DNA of 50,421 nucleotides from an uncultured Ruminococcus sp. (GCA_902800005.1 CADCCP010000041.1:1-50421); one strand, 5' to 3'. Shown: positions 15,573 to 25,317, counted from the first letter of the stretch. The notes: generated by a model not told the origin, from the sequence alone. Numbers and translations: made by a program.

Positions 15573-18103
15573 CATTCCGTTATCCGACAGCGGAGAAAAA
15601 TGCCCTTAAAGAAGTATCGTTTCGGGTGAATGAGGGTGAATTTATCACGATATGCGGATTATCGGGTTGCGGAAAGAGTACGCTTTTAAGGCAGTTAAAG
15701 ACAGTTTTACAGCCTTACGGCGACAGAACAGGAAAGATATATTTCAATGAAAAAAATCTGAATGAAGTTGATTTAAGGACACAGGCAGAGAAAATAGGTT
15801 TTGTCATGCAGTCGATTGACGATCAGTCGGTGACGGATAAAGTATGGCATGAATTGGCGTTCGGGCTGGAAAGCCTTGGAATGAGTAATGATGTCATAAA
15901 GAGAAGAACCGCCGAAACAGCGGAATTTTTCGGTATAGCAAAGTGGTTTGAGAAAAGCATAGATGAATTGTCGGGCGGTCAGAAACAGATTTTAAATTTA
16001 GCGTCGGTAATGGTCATGCAGCCTGATGTATTGATATTAGACGAACCGACAGCACAGCTTGATCCGATAGCCGCCGAAAATTTCATATCACTTTTAGTCA
16101 AGATAAATCACGAATTGGGAACGACAATTATATTGAGTGAACACAGTTTAAACGGCATTTACGGGATAAGTGACAGGATAATTGTCATGTCACAGGGGGA
16201 AATCGTTTCAGACACGTCACCCGAAAAAACGGCTGAAAAGCTGTATAAGATGAAGAATGAAGTATTTGCAAGTTTGCCGTCAGAGGTGAAAGTTTATGAA
16301 TATGCTGACGGTATGGGCAAATGTCCGTTGAGTGTCGGTGAGGGCAGAAAATGGCTTGAAAGATTTGTTTTTAACAGGGATTTGCAGAAAGTTAAAGCAG
16401 ACGTATATAAAAAGCCGAATGAAAAACCTGTTGCGGAGTTAAAGAATGTGTGGTACAGGTACGGTAAAAATGAAGATGACGTTTTAAAGGGCGTTGATTT
16501 AAAGATATATTCGGGAGAGATATTGGCGGTCATAGGCGGAAACGGTGTCGGCAAAAGTACAATGCTTTCGGTGATGTCGGGGATATTTTCGGCAAACAGG
16601 GGAAAAGTTTTAAAACACGGTAAAATATCGGTATTACCGCAAGATCCGCAGGCATTGTTTGTAAGATCGACTGTTGAAGAAGATTTGAAAGAGATAAAAG
16701 AAGATATTGAAGAAGTCGTTGAAATGTGCGTTTTGGGGGGATTTTTAAGTCAACATCCTTATGACTTGTCGGGCGGTGAACAGCAGAAATCTGCATTGGC
16801 AAAAGTGCTTTTGACAGAGCCGGATATATTGCTTTTGGACGAGCCGACAAAGAATCTTGACAGTGCATATAAAAGTCAGTTGGCGGAGATATTAAGAGAG
16901 CTTGCACAAAGCGGAAAAGCCGTTGTATTAGTCAGTCACGATATAGAATTTTGTGCAGAGTATGCTGACAGATGTGCCATGCTTTTTAACGGACAAATAG
17001 TGAGTGAGGGCGGTGCAAAGGAATTTTTCAATTCCAACGGCATTTACACGACACCCATTAACAGAATGTCAAGGGGCATTGTTGATAATACAGTGACGGT
17101 CGGAGATATGCTTCATACACTGGGGGTAAAGCGTGAAACAGTGCCGAAACCGCCTAAAAAGCAAAAGCCTTTCAAAGATATTAAAGAGAAGCCGAAGCCG
17201 AAAACAAGTTTTTTTCGGAAGATGTTTTCAGTATTGTTATTTCTGACAGCGGTATTTTTCATGTTGGTGACGGCAAATATTATTAAAATCAACGTCGATA
17301 AAATTTTAGCATACGGGATAATGTTTGTAACGGCGATCTTGTTTATGATAGTGTCAGGCGATAAGTCCGAAAAAATACCCATCATACGAAAAGACAGGAA
17401 TATAAAAAAACTGCTTTTAACATTGGGAATAGTGTTTATAATAGTGCCGTTCACGATATATTGCGGAATACATTTTTTTGACGACAGAAAATATTTGTTC
17501 ATATCACTTTTGATAATGCTTGAAAGTGTCGTGCCGTTTTATGTGATGTTTGAGCGTAGGGCGGTTCAGGCAAGGGAACTTGTCTTAATATCAACGATAT
17601 GTGCATTGTGTGTATCAGGCAGGGCGTTTTTTTATATGATACCCGAATTTAAGCCCGTGACGGCATTGGTGATAATATCCGGAGCGGATTTGGGAAGTGA
17701 AACGGGATTTCTGATAGGTGCAACGACAATGCTTGTATCGAATATATTTTTCGGACAGGGGGCATGGACACCTTTTCAGATGTTCACAATGGGAGCGATA
17801 GGCTTTATATCGGGCTTTGTGTATCAAAGGGGGATATTTCCGCAGAATAAAATATCTCTTGCGGTGTTCGGATTTACGGCGGCAATAGTTATATACGGCG
17901 GTATCATGAACCCTGCAACGATATTATTATCGGGAACATCTCTTAATGCAGGCACGATATTTTCTGCATATATGTTCGGGTTGCCCGTTGACACGATACA
18001 CGCTGTATCAACAGCATTGTTTTTATATATAGGTGCAGAACCTATTATTTCTAAAATAGAAAGAATAAAATCGAAGTATGGATTAATTCGTGCAGAAAGT
18101 TGA
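15545..18103 (+). CDS. Fused ECF transporter: two EcfA ATPase domains plus S-component-like membrane domain
   Basis: 852 residues. ABC domain 1 (about 1-240): Walker A GLSGCGKST, signature LSGGQKQ, Walker B VLILDEPTAQLD. ABC domain 2 (about 290-520): GGNGVGKST, LSGGEQQK, LLLDEPTKNLD. A basic linker (KPPKKQKPFKDIKEKPKPK) leads to a membrane region of eight to ten helices (about 560-845), including ALVIISGADLGSETGFLIGATTMLVSNIFFGQGAWTP-type S-component features. A, A' and S units are normally separate proteins. With EcfT just upstream this supplies a complete transporter. Substrate not shown by sequence; cobalamin or a related corrinoid is inferred from the DUF4430 genes. No frameshift seen. 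Confidence 0.87.
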   Translation: MEIYRVENLTFRYPTAEKNALKEVSFRVNEGEFITICGLSGCGKSTLLRQLKTVLQPYGDRTGKIYFNEKNLNEVDLRTQAEKIGFVMQSIDDQSVTDKVWHELAFGLESLGMSNDVIKRRTAETAEFFGIAKWFEKSIDELSGGQKQILNLASVMVMQPDVLILDEPTAQLDPIAAENFISLLVKINHELGTTIILSEHSLNGIYGISDRIIVMSQGEIVSDTSPEKTAEKLYKMKNEVFASLPSEVKVYEYADGMGKCPLSVGEGRKWLERFVFNRDLQKVKADVYKKPNEKPVAELKNVWYRYGKNEDDVLKGVDLKIYSGEILAVIGGNGVGKSTMLSVMSGIFSANRGKVLKHGKISVLPQDPQALFVRSTVEEDLKEIKEDIEEVVEMCVLGGFLSQHPYDLSGGEQQKSALAKVLLTEPDILLLDEPTKNLDSAYKSQLAEILRELAQSGKAVVLVSHDIEFCAEYADRCAMLFNGQIVSEGGAKEFFNSNGIYTTPINRMSRGIVDNTVTVGDMLHTLGVKRETVPKPPKKQKPFKDIKEKPKPKTSFFRKMFSVLLFLTAVFFMLVTANIIKINVDKILAYGIMFVTAILFMIVSGDKSEKIPIIRKDRNIKKLLLTLGIVFIIVPFTIYCGIHFFDDRKYLFISLLIMLESVVPFYVMFERRAVQARELVLISTICALCVSGRAFFYMIPEFKPVTALVIISGADLGSETGFLIGATTMLVSNIFFGQGAWTPFQMFTMGAIGFISGFVYQRGIFPQNKISLAVFGFTAAIVIYGGIMNPATILLSGTSLNAGTIFSAYMFGLPVDTIHAVSTALFLYIGAEPIISKIERIKSKYGLIRAES

Positions 18104-18201
18104 AACGGATTGATTTTTTAACGAAAAAAGTCGAAAAATCCATATGATTTTGTATAAAATATATGTTATAATAGATGTAATGAATTTTGAGGTGATGAAA
18201 A

Positions 18202-18555
18202 ATGTTGTTTGTATGTTATCCGAAATGCACGACTTGCCTGAAAGCGAAAAAATGGCTTGATGAAAACGGAATAGAGTATGTGCAGAGAGATATTAAAATT
18301 GACAATCCGAGTTATGATGAACTGAAAGAATGGCTTGAAAAAAGCGGTCTGGAAATAAAGAGATTTTTCAATACAAGCGGACTTTTATATAAATCAATGG
18401 GATTAAAAGATAAATTGTCAGAGATGAGTGAGGAAGAAAAATTACAGCTTTTATCAACTGATGGAATGTTGGTGAAAAGACCGCTGCTTGTATGCGAAGA
18501 TAAAGTATTGGTAGGATTTAAACAGCCCGAATGGGAGATGATTTTGAATGAATGA
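18202..18555 (+). CDS. ArsC/Spx-family thioredoxin-fold protein
   Basis: 117 residues with the N-terminal CTTC motif in [14 protein letters not shown] and a conserved KRPLLV block with the Arg used by arsenate reductase-like proteins. GAGGTG precedes the ATG. Members act as arsenate reductases (glutathione type), Spx-type RNA polymerase regulators, or uncharacterised reductases. No other arsenic gene is nearby, so a general redox role is as likely. It overlaps the next gene by 8 nt. Confidence 0.88.
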   Translation: MLFVCYPKCTTCLKAKKWLDENGIEYVQRDIKIDNPSYDELKEWLEKSGLEIKRFFNTSGLLYKSMGLKDKLSEMSEEEKLQLLSTDGMLVKRPLLVCEDKVLVGFKQPEWEMILNE

Positions 18556-20479
18556 TTTTTTGCCCGTATCAAGAGAGGATATGATAAAGCGAGGGTGGGA
18601 TTACGTTGATTTTACTTTCGTTATAGGAGATGCCTATGTCGATCACCCGTCATTCGGACCGGCTATTATAAGCAGAGTTCTTGAAAGTGCAGGCTACAAA
18701 GTTGGAATAATACCTCAGCCCGATTGGAAAGATCCTGAAAGTATCAATGTATTCGGTGAGCCGAGATTGGCATTTCTCATATCAGCCGGAAACATGGATT
18801 CAATGGTAAATCATTATTCGGTGTCAAAGAAAAGACGTGCAAAAGATTTTTTTACACCGGGGGGTGTCATGGGAAAACGCCCCGATCATGCAACGGTCGT
18901 TTACGGAAATCTTATCCGACAGACTTATAAAAACAAGCCTGTTATTGTAGGCGGTATTGAAGCAAGTCTGCGAAGAATGGCACATTATGATTATTGGGAC
19001 GATTGTTTGAAAAGGTCTGTTTTGCTTGATTCTCAGGCGGATATAGTATCATTCGGTATGGGTGAACATTCCATTGTCGAGATAGCTGACGCACTTAATA
19101 ACAACATACCCGTTGACGAGATAACCTTTATCAAAGGAACGGTGTATAAAACAAAGAGTCTTGACAATATATATGACTATATCGAATTACCGTCATATAA
19201 AGAGTTAAAGGCGGATAAGCTGAATTATGCAAGGAGTTTTTATATTCAATATACGAATACAGACCCGTTTTCGGGGAAGATATTGGTTGAACCCTATGAC
19301 AATGTATATGTCGTGCAGAATCCCATGTCAAAGCCCTTGACACAAGAGGAAATGGACAAAGTGTATGCTTTGCCGTATATGAGAACGTATCACCCCATGT
19401 ATGAAAAAGACGGCGGTATTGATGCCATTAAGGAAGTCAAATTCAGTCTTGTAAGTAACAGAGGTTGTTTTGGGGGGTGCAGTTTTTGTGCATTGACGTT
19501 CCATCAGGGCAGAATTATTCAAACAAGAAGTCATCAATCCATCATAGACGAGGCTGAAATTATCATTAAAGACCCCGAATTTAAGGGATATATACATGAT
19601 GTAGGCGGACCTACAGCGAATTTCAGACATACCTCATGCGAAAAACAGTTGACAAAAGGCGTATGTCCGAATAAACAATGTTTATTCCCGAAACCGTGTA
19701 AAAATCTTATAGTTGACCATACGGATTATCTTGAATTGCTGAGAAAATTACGTTCCCTTGAGGGTGTGAAAAAAGTATTTATCCGTTCGGGAATAAGATT
19801 TGATTATATCATGGCAGACCCCGATGACACTTTTTTCAAAGAGATGTGTCAATATCACATCAGCGGACAATTAAAAGTTGCCCCCGAACATATTGCAGAC
19901 GCTGTTTTGCAGAAATTGGGAAAACCCGAAAACAGTGTATATAAAAGTTTCTGTAAAAAATATGCAGAGATAAATAAAAAATTGGGTAAGCCACAGTATT
20001 TAGTGCCGTATTTGATGTCATCACATCCCGGTTCCACGCTGAAAGAAGCTATTGCATTGGCGGAGTATTTAAGGGACTTGGGATATATGCCCGAACAGGT
20101 ACAAGACTTTTATCCGACACCCTCAACTATATCAACTTGTATGTATTATACAGGCGTTGACCCGAGAACTATGGAAAAAGTATATGTTGCGAATGACCCG
20201 CATGAAAAGGCTATGCAAAGGGCATTGATACAATACAAAGACCCCAAAAATTACGATTTGGTGCATGAAGCACTTGTAAAGGCACATAGGACTGATTTGA
20301 TAGGCTTTGACAAAAAATGCCTTATCAAGCCAAGAAACACAAAAGATCTCAATTCAAAAAAGAAGTCTGCAAAGCCGTTGACGGAAGAAGAAAAAAAATA
20401 TGGCATTTCATTTGAGAAATATGACATGATACAAAATGCAAATAAGAATAACGGCAAGCCTAAAAAGAAACGGAGATGA
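18548..20479 (+). CDS. YgiQ family radical SAM protein
   Basis: 643 residues, the usual length. N-terminal DUF3559-like/UPF0313 region ([23 protein letters not shown]), then the radical SAM cluster motif [16 protein letters not shown] near residue 310, and further Cys in the middle ([15 protein letters not shown]). The C-terminal part has [17 protein letters not shown] and a Lys-rich tail. The biochemical reaction is unknown for this family. It starts inside the end of the ArsC-like gene and is followed after 6 nt by a methyltransferase gene, so all three are probably co-transcribed. Confidence 0.93.
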   Translation: MNDFLPVSREDMIKRGWDYVDFTFVIGDAYVDHPSFGPAIISRVLESAGYKVGIIPQPDWKDPESINVFGEPRLAFLISAGNMDSMVNHYSVSKKRRAKDFFTPGGVMGKRPDHATVVYGNLIRQTYKNKPVIVGGIEASLRRMAHYDYWDDCLKRSVLLDSQADIVSFGMGEHSIVEIADALNNNIPVDEITFIKGTVYKTKSLDNIYDYIELPSYKELKADKLNYARSFYIQYTNTDPFSGKILVEPYDNVYVVQNPMSKPLTQEEMDKVYALPYMRTYHPMYEKDGGIDAIKEVKFSLVSNRGCFGGCSFCALTFHQGRIIQTRSHQSIIDEAEIIIKDPEFKGYIHDVGGPTANFRHTSCEKQLTKGVCPNKQCLFPKPCKNLIVDHTDYLELLRKLRSLEGVKKVFIRSGIRFDYIMADPDDTFFKEMCQYHISGQLKVAPEHIADAVLQKLGKPENSVYKSFCKKYAEINKKLGKPQYLVPYLMSSHPGSTLKEAIALAEYLRDLGYMPEQVQDFYPTPSTISTCMYYTGVDPRTMEKVYVANDPHEKAMQRALIQYKDPKNYDLVHEALVKAHRTDLIGFDKKCLIKPRNTKDLNSKKKSAKPLTEEEKKYGISFEKYDMIQNANKNNGKPKKKRR

Positions 20480-20485
20480 AAAGCT

Positions 20486-21157
20486 ATGGATAAAAAACTT
20501 TTTGCAAGTGCGATAGTAAAATTTTTATCGGGAGTGATATTGATAGCATTACCGTTGTTTCTGTCGGCAGGAAGTTTCGGTTATTGGAACACATGGCTTT
20601 TCATGGGAATTTTATTTATACCTATGTTCATAGGCGGATTGATATTGATGAAGAAAAATCCCGAGCTTTTAAGAAAAAGGCTTGACGTTAAGGAAAAGCA
20701 GTCACAGCAAAAAACGGTAGTTGCATTGAGTGGGATAATGTTTTTGTCAGGGTTCATAGTGGCAGGACTTGATAACAGGTTTCAATGGACGAAAATTCCC
20801 GAATGGCTTGTGATAACGGGTGCAGTGATATTTTTGGTATCTTATGGCTTGTATGCGGAAGTGCTGAGAGAAAACACCTATTTATCAAGGACGATAGAGG
20901 TGCAGGAAAATCAGAAAGTCATAGATACGGGCTTGTATGGCATAGTTCGACACCCGATGTATGCAGTAACGATATTGATGTTTTTGTCAATGCCGATAGT
21001 GCTTGGTTCATGGATAGCTTTCATAATTTTCTTGACATATCCGTTTATCATAGCAGGAAGAATAATAAACGAAGAAAAGGTACTTGAAGAAAGTCTTGAC
21101 GGCTACAAAGATTACAAGGAGAAAGTAAAATACAGGATATTGCCGTTTATATGGTGA
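20486..21157 (+). CDS. Isoprenylcysteine carboxyl methyltransferase-family membrane protein
   Basis: 223 residues with about five membrane helices. The C-terminal block GLYGIVRHPMYAV and EEKVLEESLDGYKDYKEKVKYRILPFIW is the S-adenosylmethionine-binding signature of the ICMT/PEMT family (RHPxY and the E-E-x9-Y-x2-Y pattern). Bacterial members methylate unknown, probably lipid-like, substrates. It lies 6 nt behind ygiQ. Confidence 0.88.
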   Translation: MDKKLFASAIVKFLSGVILIALPLFLSAGSFGYWNTWLFMGILFIPMFIGGLILMKKNPELLRKRLDVKEKQSQQKTVVALSGIMFLSGFIVAGLDNRFQWTKIPEWLVITGAVIFLVSYGLYAEVLRENTYLSRTIEVQENQKVIDTGLYGIVRHPMYAVTILMFLSMPIVLGSWIAFIIFLTYPFIIAGRIINEEKVLEESLDGYKDYKEKVKYRILPFIW

Positions 21158-21170
21158 GGAGGACAAAGAG

Positions 21171-21365
21171 ATGTTGTTGACAGAGAAAAGAAATAACCCG
21201 AGTGACAGATTTGAATATATCTATGAACAGGGCGGAACGGACAAGTTGACGATAATAGTCGATAAAATGACGGGGGTGAATTATCTTCTGACGAATACAG
21301 GAATCACACCGCTGTTAAATGCAGACGGAAGTATTGTTACAACGCAGTTGGAGGGAACGTGGTAA
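21171..21365 (+). CDS. DUF6440 family small protein
   Basis: 64 residues. The block LTIIVDKMTGVNYLLTNTGITPLLNADG matches the short DUF6440 pattern (VDKxTGVNYL, GxTPLLxxDG). Function unknown. GAGGAGG lies 7-8 nt before the ATG and the preceding gene ends 13 nt upstream, so it is part of the same transcript. Confidence 0.8.
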   Translation: MLLTEKRNNPSDRFEYIYEQGGTDKLTIIVDKMTGVNYLLTNTGITPLLNADGSIVTTQLEGTW

Positions 21366-21407
21366 AATAATTCACCGTTCCCGAACAGCGTGACGGGAGG
21401 GAACAAA

Positions 21408-22148
21408 ATGGAATGGAAAGTTTTGGGAAAAGAGCAGTTCGGATTGTGGAAAAAATGGTATTTCAATTTACACGAACCAAAAAGAATCAAATGGTGGGAA
21501 TGGCTTTTGTCAGGACTGATGTTGGCAGTTTTGGGTACATTCATTATAAACGTTGACAATATATCTATTCATGCAAAAATTCTGATGCTTGTTTTTGAAA
21601 TTTTGATGGTACCTCTTTTCATCAAGGCTGTAGATTACAATGAAACCAGAGAATCACTTTGGAAAGGCAGAGTGGTTGTGTTTTTAACTTTTTTGTCAGT
21701 GATATGTGAAGCAAGAAATCATCCTTTGCCCGATTGGGGCGAAGTTATACCGTGGATTGTTGGCATTGCGTCTTTGGTAGTAATATGGTGGATATATCCT
21801 TTTATTATTTATATGAAAGCAGGTTTACCTGTTACATATCTGAAAACAGGTATATGGAATATATCGGGCTTGGCGAATGTAGATGACTACTCAAAAATCA
21901 AATCTGCAATCGAATCGGGACAGATACGTTATTGTGATTTGGACGGTGGTGTTGATGAAGCGTTTTTGGAATGGTTTTCAGTGAGCAATACGGAGGACTT
22001 TGAAAGACTATATGATTTTTTTGTAGAGGACACTGTTTATCATGTGCCGAAAAAGTGCCTTAATAAAGGCGGCAGGATATGCTGTATTGATTACAGGTAT
22101 TCATGGGACAGGGAAGAAACTTATGACATTTTATTCCTCCATTATTAA
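21408..22148 (+). CDS. Uncharacterised membrane protein
   Basis: 246 residues from ATG 21408, 6 nt after GGGAGGG; an earlier in-frame GTG at 21390 precedes that site and is rejected. Hydrophobic segments near residues 38-58, 62-78, 87-100 and 118-138 suggest three to four membrane helices. A soluble C-terminal half follows (DDYSKIKSAIESGQIRYCDLDGGVDEAF), which may be an enzyme-like or binding domain. No family recognised. Confidence 0.75.
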   Translation: MEWKVLGKEQFGLWKKWYFNLHEPKRIKWWEWLLSGLMLAVLGTFIINVDNISIHAKILMLVFEILMVPLFIKAVDYNETRESLWKGRVVVFLTFLSVICEARNHPLPDWGEVIPWIVGIASLVVIWWIYPFIIYMKAGLPVTYLKTGIWNISGLANVDDYSKIKSAIESGQIRYCDLDGGVDEAFLEWFSVSNTEDFERLYDFFVEDTVYHVPKKCLNKGGRICCIDYRYSWDREETYDILFLHY

Positions 22149-22159
22149 AAAATTGTAAA

Positions 22160-22188
22160 TTGACAAACGGCTTGTATTGGGATAAAAT
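22160..22188 (+). promoter_or_regulatory. Sigma-A promoter of the EndoU-domain gene
   Basis: -35 TTGACA (22160-22165), 17-bp spacer, -10 TAAAAT (22183-22188). It marks a new transcription unit starting with the EndoU gene. Confidence 0.8.
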
Positions 22189-22220
22189 ATTTGTAGTATA
22201 TTTGACAGAGGTGTTGAAAA

Positions 22221-22880
22221 ATGGCAGATAATAAAAATCCCATGCAGAATGATATTTTAAGTAAAGCATTGGTTTTGGTGATAGCGGTAGCCGTATCGCT
22301 GGGAGTGCCGATAGCCGTAACGAGATTCGGCGGAAATGCCGATAATCAGACAAGTACACAGGTATCCGAAAAAATATCTGAAGTGTCGGAACAATCAGAA
22401 ATTTCAGACGTTTCCGAAACGGAAAGCAAAACGGAAATTTCCGAGAGTTCGGGCTATTACATGGCGGATATTTCCAATTTGGAAAACGTGGATTATTTCG
22501 CAAAGGGCACACTTGAACATATCTTTGACGGCACTATCAACAAAAAGGGTAATGCAACAGGTTATCATTATACAATGGTGCTTGACAGCAAGGGAAAAAT
22601 AATTGACGGTACACGTTCAGAGGAAGATGAAAACGGCGTATTCACGGGAAATGTTGAAGTTGACGGCGTGAAGAAGAACGGATTCAGTTCATTCTATCCG
22701 GAAGCGTGGACACCTCAGCAAGTAGTTGATGCGATAAATACAGCGTATGATGAAGCGGTCGAAAATCCGGATAATCCGAAAAAATCTCTTTGGATAGGTC
22801 ACTATGGTGACATTGAGATAGATATGTATTTGGACAGCAACAAGAAGATAACAACAGCATATCCTGTATATCAAAAGTGA
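22221..22880 (+). CDS. Membrane-anchored or secreted EndoU-domain nuclease
   Basis: 219 residues. An N-terminal membrane helix (ALVLVIAVAVSLGVPIAV, about 15-33) is followed by a Ser/Glu linker (about 45-78). Residues about 90-219 match the bacterial EndoU domain: GTLEHIFDG and GYHYTM supply the two catalytic His, GVKKNG the Lys region, then FYPEAWTPQQVVDAINTAYDEA and ITTAYPV. The family consists of metal-independent RNases, common as toxin tips in polymorphic toxins. Here it is a small stand-alone protein fixed outside the cell. A lipoprotein gene follows after 13 nt. Confidence 0.8.
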   Translation: MADNKNPMQNDILSKALVLVIAVAVSLGVPIAVTRFGGNADNQTSTQVSEKISEVSEQSEISDVSETESKTEISESSGYYMADISNLENVDYFAKGTLEHIFDGTINKKGNATGYHYTMVLDSKGKIIDGTRSEEDENGVFTGNVEVDGVKKNGFSSFYPEAWTPQQVVDAINTAYDEAVENPDNPKKSLWIGHYGDIEIDMYLDSNKKITTAYPVYQK

Positions 22881-22893
22881 GGAGTGAGCGAAT

Positions 22894-23634
22894 TTGAATA
22901 AAAAGAAAATATCTGCTTTGCTGATAACGTCGATGCTTGCATTGAGCATGGCTGGATGTCAGCCTGAAACACCGCCCGAATCGTCTGTTGAAACGCCGTC
23001 GGTAATTGTTGATGAAGATACGGGAATAGTTGTAAAGAGTGCGGAAAAGCCGTATTTTGAGAAATTGGAGGATTTCGAGAAAAAAGCTAAACCGTCAGCG
23101 GAAAGTTCTGAAAGCAGGCTTAAAAAAGCGACAGCGGCGTTGACGGCAGACACGGCACATTATGAATTAACAGAGTATAATATAGCTGAAAATATGCTCG
23201 GTTCGGAAGTTGACGTTATAACGGTGGAAGTTGAGAGAAAAGACAAGGCTGTTTATACAAAGACCACAAAGAGAATCGTTGATGACATAACGCAGGACGA
23301 GTTTATCACGATAGACGGTCAGAGTTACAGGCTGACGGACAAACGTACAAAGAGTATCAAGGAGAATATGGCAGATGATGTGATACTTGTAACGAGCAGT
23401 ATGGACACCATAACAAGCAGTCTGACACAAGCAGGATATGTCGAAGTCGGTGGTGAAGGTGTTTATTATGAGTTTTACGAGTTCGGTAATGCTCAGATAA
23501 TAGCTTACTTCAACGGAGAAAAATTCATTCGTGCAGACGTTTATCTGAAAGGTGACGAGGTTTTTGCATACAAGGGCTATTTTGAAGGTGATTTTAATAT
23601 AGCATTTGATGAAAGCCTGCTTGTGAAGCCGTGA
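22894..23634 (+). CDS. Lipoprotein of unknown function, partner of the EndoU gene
   Basis: 246 residues. Start codon TTG at 22894, about 9 nt after GAGGAG; no ATG fits. Lipobox LSMAGC puts the lipidated Cys near residue 22, so it is anchored on the outer face of the membrane. The mature part starts with a Pro/Ser-rich linker. The rest looks like a LolA/LppX-type beta-rich fold with alternating hydrophobic strands (VITVEVERKDKAVYTKTTKR, ITQDEFITIDGQSYRL), but I cannot assign a family. Being downstream of a nuclease, it might bind or neutralise it; that is only inference from position. Confidence 0.72.
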   Translation: MNKKKISALLITSMLALSMAGCQPETPPESSVETPSVIVDEDTGIVVKSAEKPYFEKLEDFEKKAKPSAESSESRLKKATAALTADTAHYELTEYNIAENMLGSEVDVITVEVERKDKAVYTKTTKRIVDDITQDEFITIDGQSYRLTDKRTKSIKENMADDVILVTSSMDTITSSLTQAGYVEVGGEGVYYEFYEFGNAQIIAYFNGEKFIRADVYLKGDEVFAYKGYFEGDFNIAFDESLLVKP

Positions 23635-23664
23635 TTTTGATATTGTGGAAAGGTGGTGAGATTT

Positions 23665-24111
23665 ATGCTTTGGGTATGGATAACAGTGATAGTTGTAGCG
23701 TGTATCATGGAATGGGCAACGCAGGTGCAGTTGATCTCGATATGGGCGGCACTCGGCGGTGTAGTTGCATTGATACTTGAGCTTGCGGGTGTCGGCAAGG
23801 AAGTACAGGTAGTTGTATTTTTTGCGGTGACCATATTTGCAATAGTTCTGACAAGACCGCTTGCAAAGAAGATGACAGGCTTCAAAAAGACAGCAACAAA
23901 TGCCGATATGAATATAGAGAAAGTCGGCAAGGTCACAAGGATCGTTGATGAAGAACTTGGCGTTATGCGTGTAAAGGTAGAAAATAACGACTGGTCGGCA
24001 ACGACCGAAAACAAATCAGTATTGCCTGTGGGAACAGAGGTAGTTGTACAGGCAATAGAGGGTGTGAAGCTGATAGTAAAGCCCTCAAGTGAAACTGTTG
24101 TGCAGATATGA
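23665..24111 (+). CDS. NfeD family membrane protein
   Basis: 148 residues from ATG 23665, after AAAGGTGG. Three N-terminal membrane helices (about 3-60) and a C-terminal OB-fold domain (GKVTRIVDEELGVMRVKVENNDWSATTENKSVLPVGTEVVVQAIEG) are the short NfeD plan. These proteins pair with SPFH/stomatin-like proteins in membrane microdomains. The SPFH gene follows after 31 nt, which supports the call. Confidence 0.88.
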   Translation: MLWVWITVIVVACIMEWATQVQLISIWAALGGVVALILELAGVGKEVQVVVFFAVTIFAIVLTRPLAKKMTGFKKTATNADMNIEKVGKVTRIVDEELGVMRVKVENNDWSATTENKSVLPVGTEVVVQAIEGVKLIVKPSSETVVQI

Positions 24112-24142
24112 AAAAAATTTTTATTGAAAAGAGGTAATTGTT

Positions 24143-25211
24143 ATGCCAGAATGGCTGATAGGATTTGTAATTGTTGTAGCGATAATCGTAGCGATAATCG
24201 TAGCGAACATCAAGGTAGTACCGCAGGCTAATGCGTATGTCATCGAAAGATTCGGTGTTTATTTCAAGACTTGGAATACGGGACTTCATGTAAAAGTTCC
24301 CTTTATCGACAGAATATCAAGAAAGGTGTCACTCAAGGAACAGGTCGTTGACTTTGAACCGCAGTCGGTAATTACAAAGGATAACGTATCCATGCAGATA
24401 GATACAGTCGTATATTTCCAGATAACAGACCCGAAATTGTATACTTACGGTGTTGAACGTCCGATAATGGCTATTGAAAATCTTTGTGCGACGACTCTGA
24501 GAAATATCATAGGTGAGTTGGAACTTGATAATACACTTACTTCCCGTGATAACATCAATGACAGGATAAGAGAAAAACTCGATGAAGCAACAGACCCCTG
24601 GGGTATCAAGGTAAAGAGAGTTGAATTGAAGAACATATTGCCGCCCAGAGAGATACAGGTAGCAATGGAGAAGCAGATGAAGGCAGAACGTGAAAGACGT
24701 GCAAAGACTTGATGCAGAGGGTGCAAAGACAAGTCAGATACTCGTTGCAGAAGGCGAAAAGGAAGCTGCTATCCTTCGTGCAGAAGCCGTTAAGGAAACA
24801 AAGATCCGTGAAGCACAGGGTGAAGCTGAAGCTATCTTTGTAGTACAGCAGGCTTATGCAGACAGCTTGAAAATGTTGAATGCAGCCGCACCGACCGACA
24901 GAGTTATCGCCCTCAAGAGCCTTGAGGCATTCCAGAAAGTTGCAGACGGCAGGGCTACAAAGATAATCATACCGTCGGATATACAGAATATGGCAGGACT
25001 TGCTGCAACTCTGAAAGAAATGGTAACAGACGGGAATATCGACAAAACACCGAAACAGCCCGTCAATAATACACGCAGACCGCATATAGACAATACAAGC
25101 AGTGTGAATAATGCACCGCCTGTAAATGTCACAAGACCTGCAGAGGCACAGAACGATCTGAGATACAGGGCACAGCAGATGCTCAATCAGAACGCTCCGA
25201 GAAATAACTGA
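24143..25211 (+). pseudogene. SPFH/stomatin-like protein, split by a +1 frameshift
   Basis: The first part (24143-24712) has an N-terminal membrane helix and a full SPFH domain (NAYVIERFGVYFKTWNTGLHVKVPF, GELELDNTLTSRDNIN), ending AERERRAKT then TGA. The second part, in the next frame, continues RLDAEGAKTSQILVAEGEKEAAILRAEAVKE and the usual coiled coil and C-terminus to 25211. Dropping one A in GCAAAGACT (24703-24705) gives an unbroken family sequence ERERRARLDAEGAKT. Either a recent one-base insertion, an assembly error in an A run, or a frameshift site; the ACT TGA context does not resemble known programmed +1 sites. Partner of NfeD. Confidence 0.85.
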
Positions 25212-25218
25212 TATTACA

Positions 25219-25254
25219 AAGCAGACAAGACAGAAATATCTTGTCTGCTTTTTT
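25219..25254 (+). terminator. Terminator of the NfeD-SPFH unit
   Basis: A 12-bp perfect stem AAGCAGACAAGA / TCTTGTCTGCTT followed by TTTT. Confidence 0.88.
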
Positions 25255-25317
25255 GCATGAAAAAATGCGGGAGTATTCTGACTTTTACGGTAATGACGAT
25301 TTCCACAATGTCAAGTT

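Noticed and set aside
11930-18103. Terpene or squalene cyclase pathway, from the prenyltransferase-like repeats
   Set aside because: The toroid lies in an exported, wall-anchored protein beside DUF4430 and ECF genes, without the DxDD or aromatic-rich catalytic motif of cyclases.
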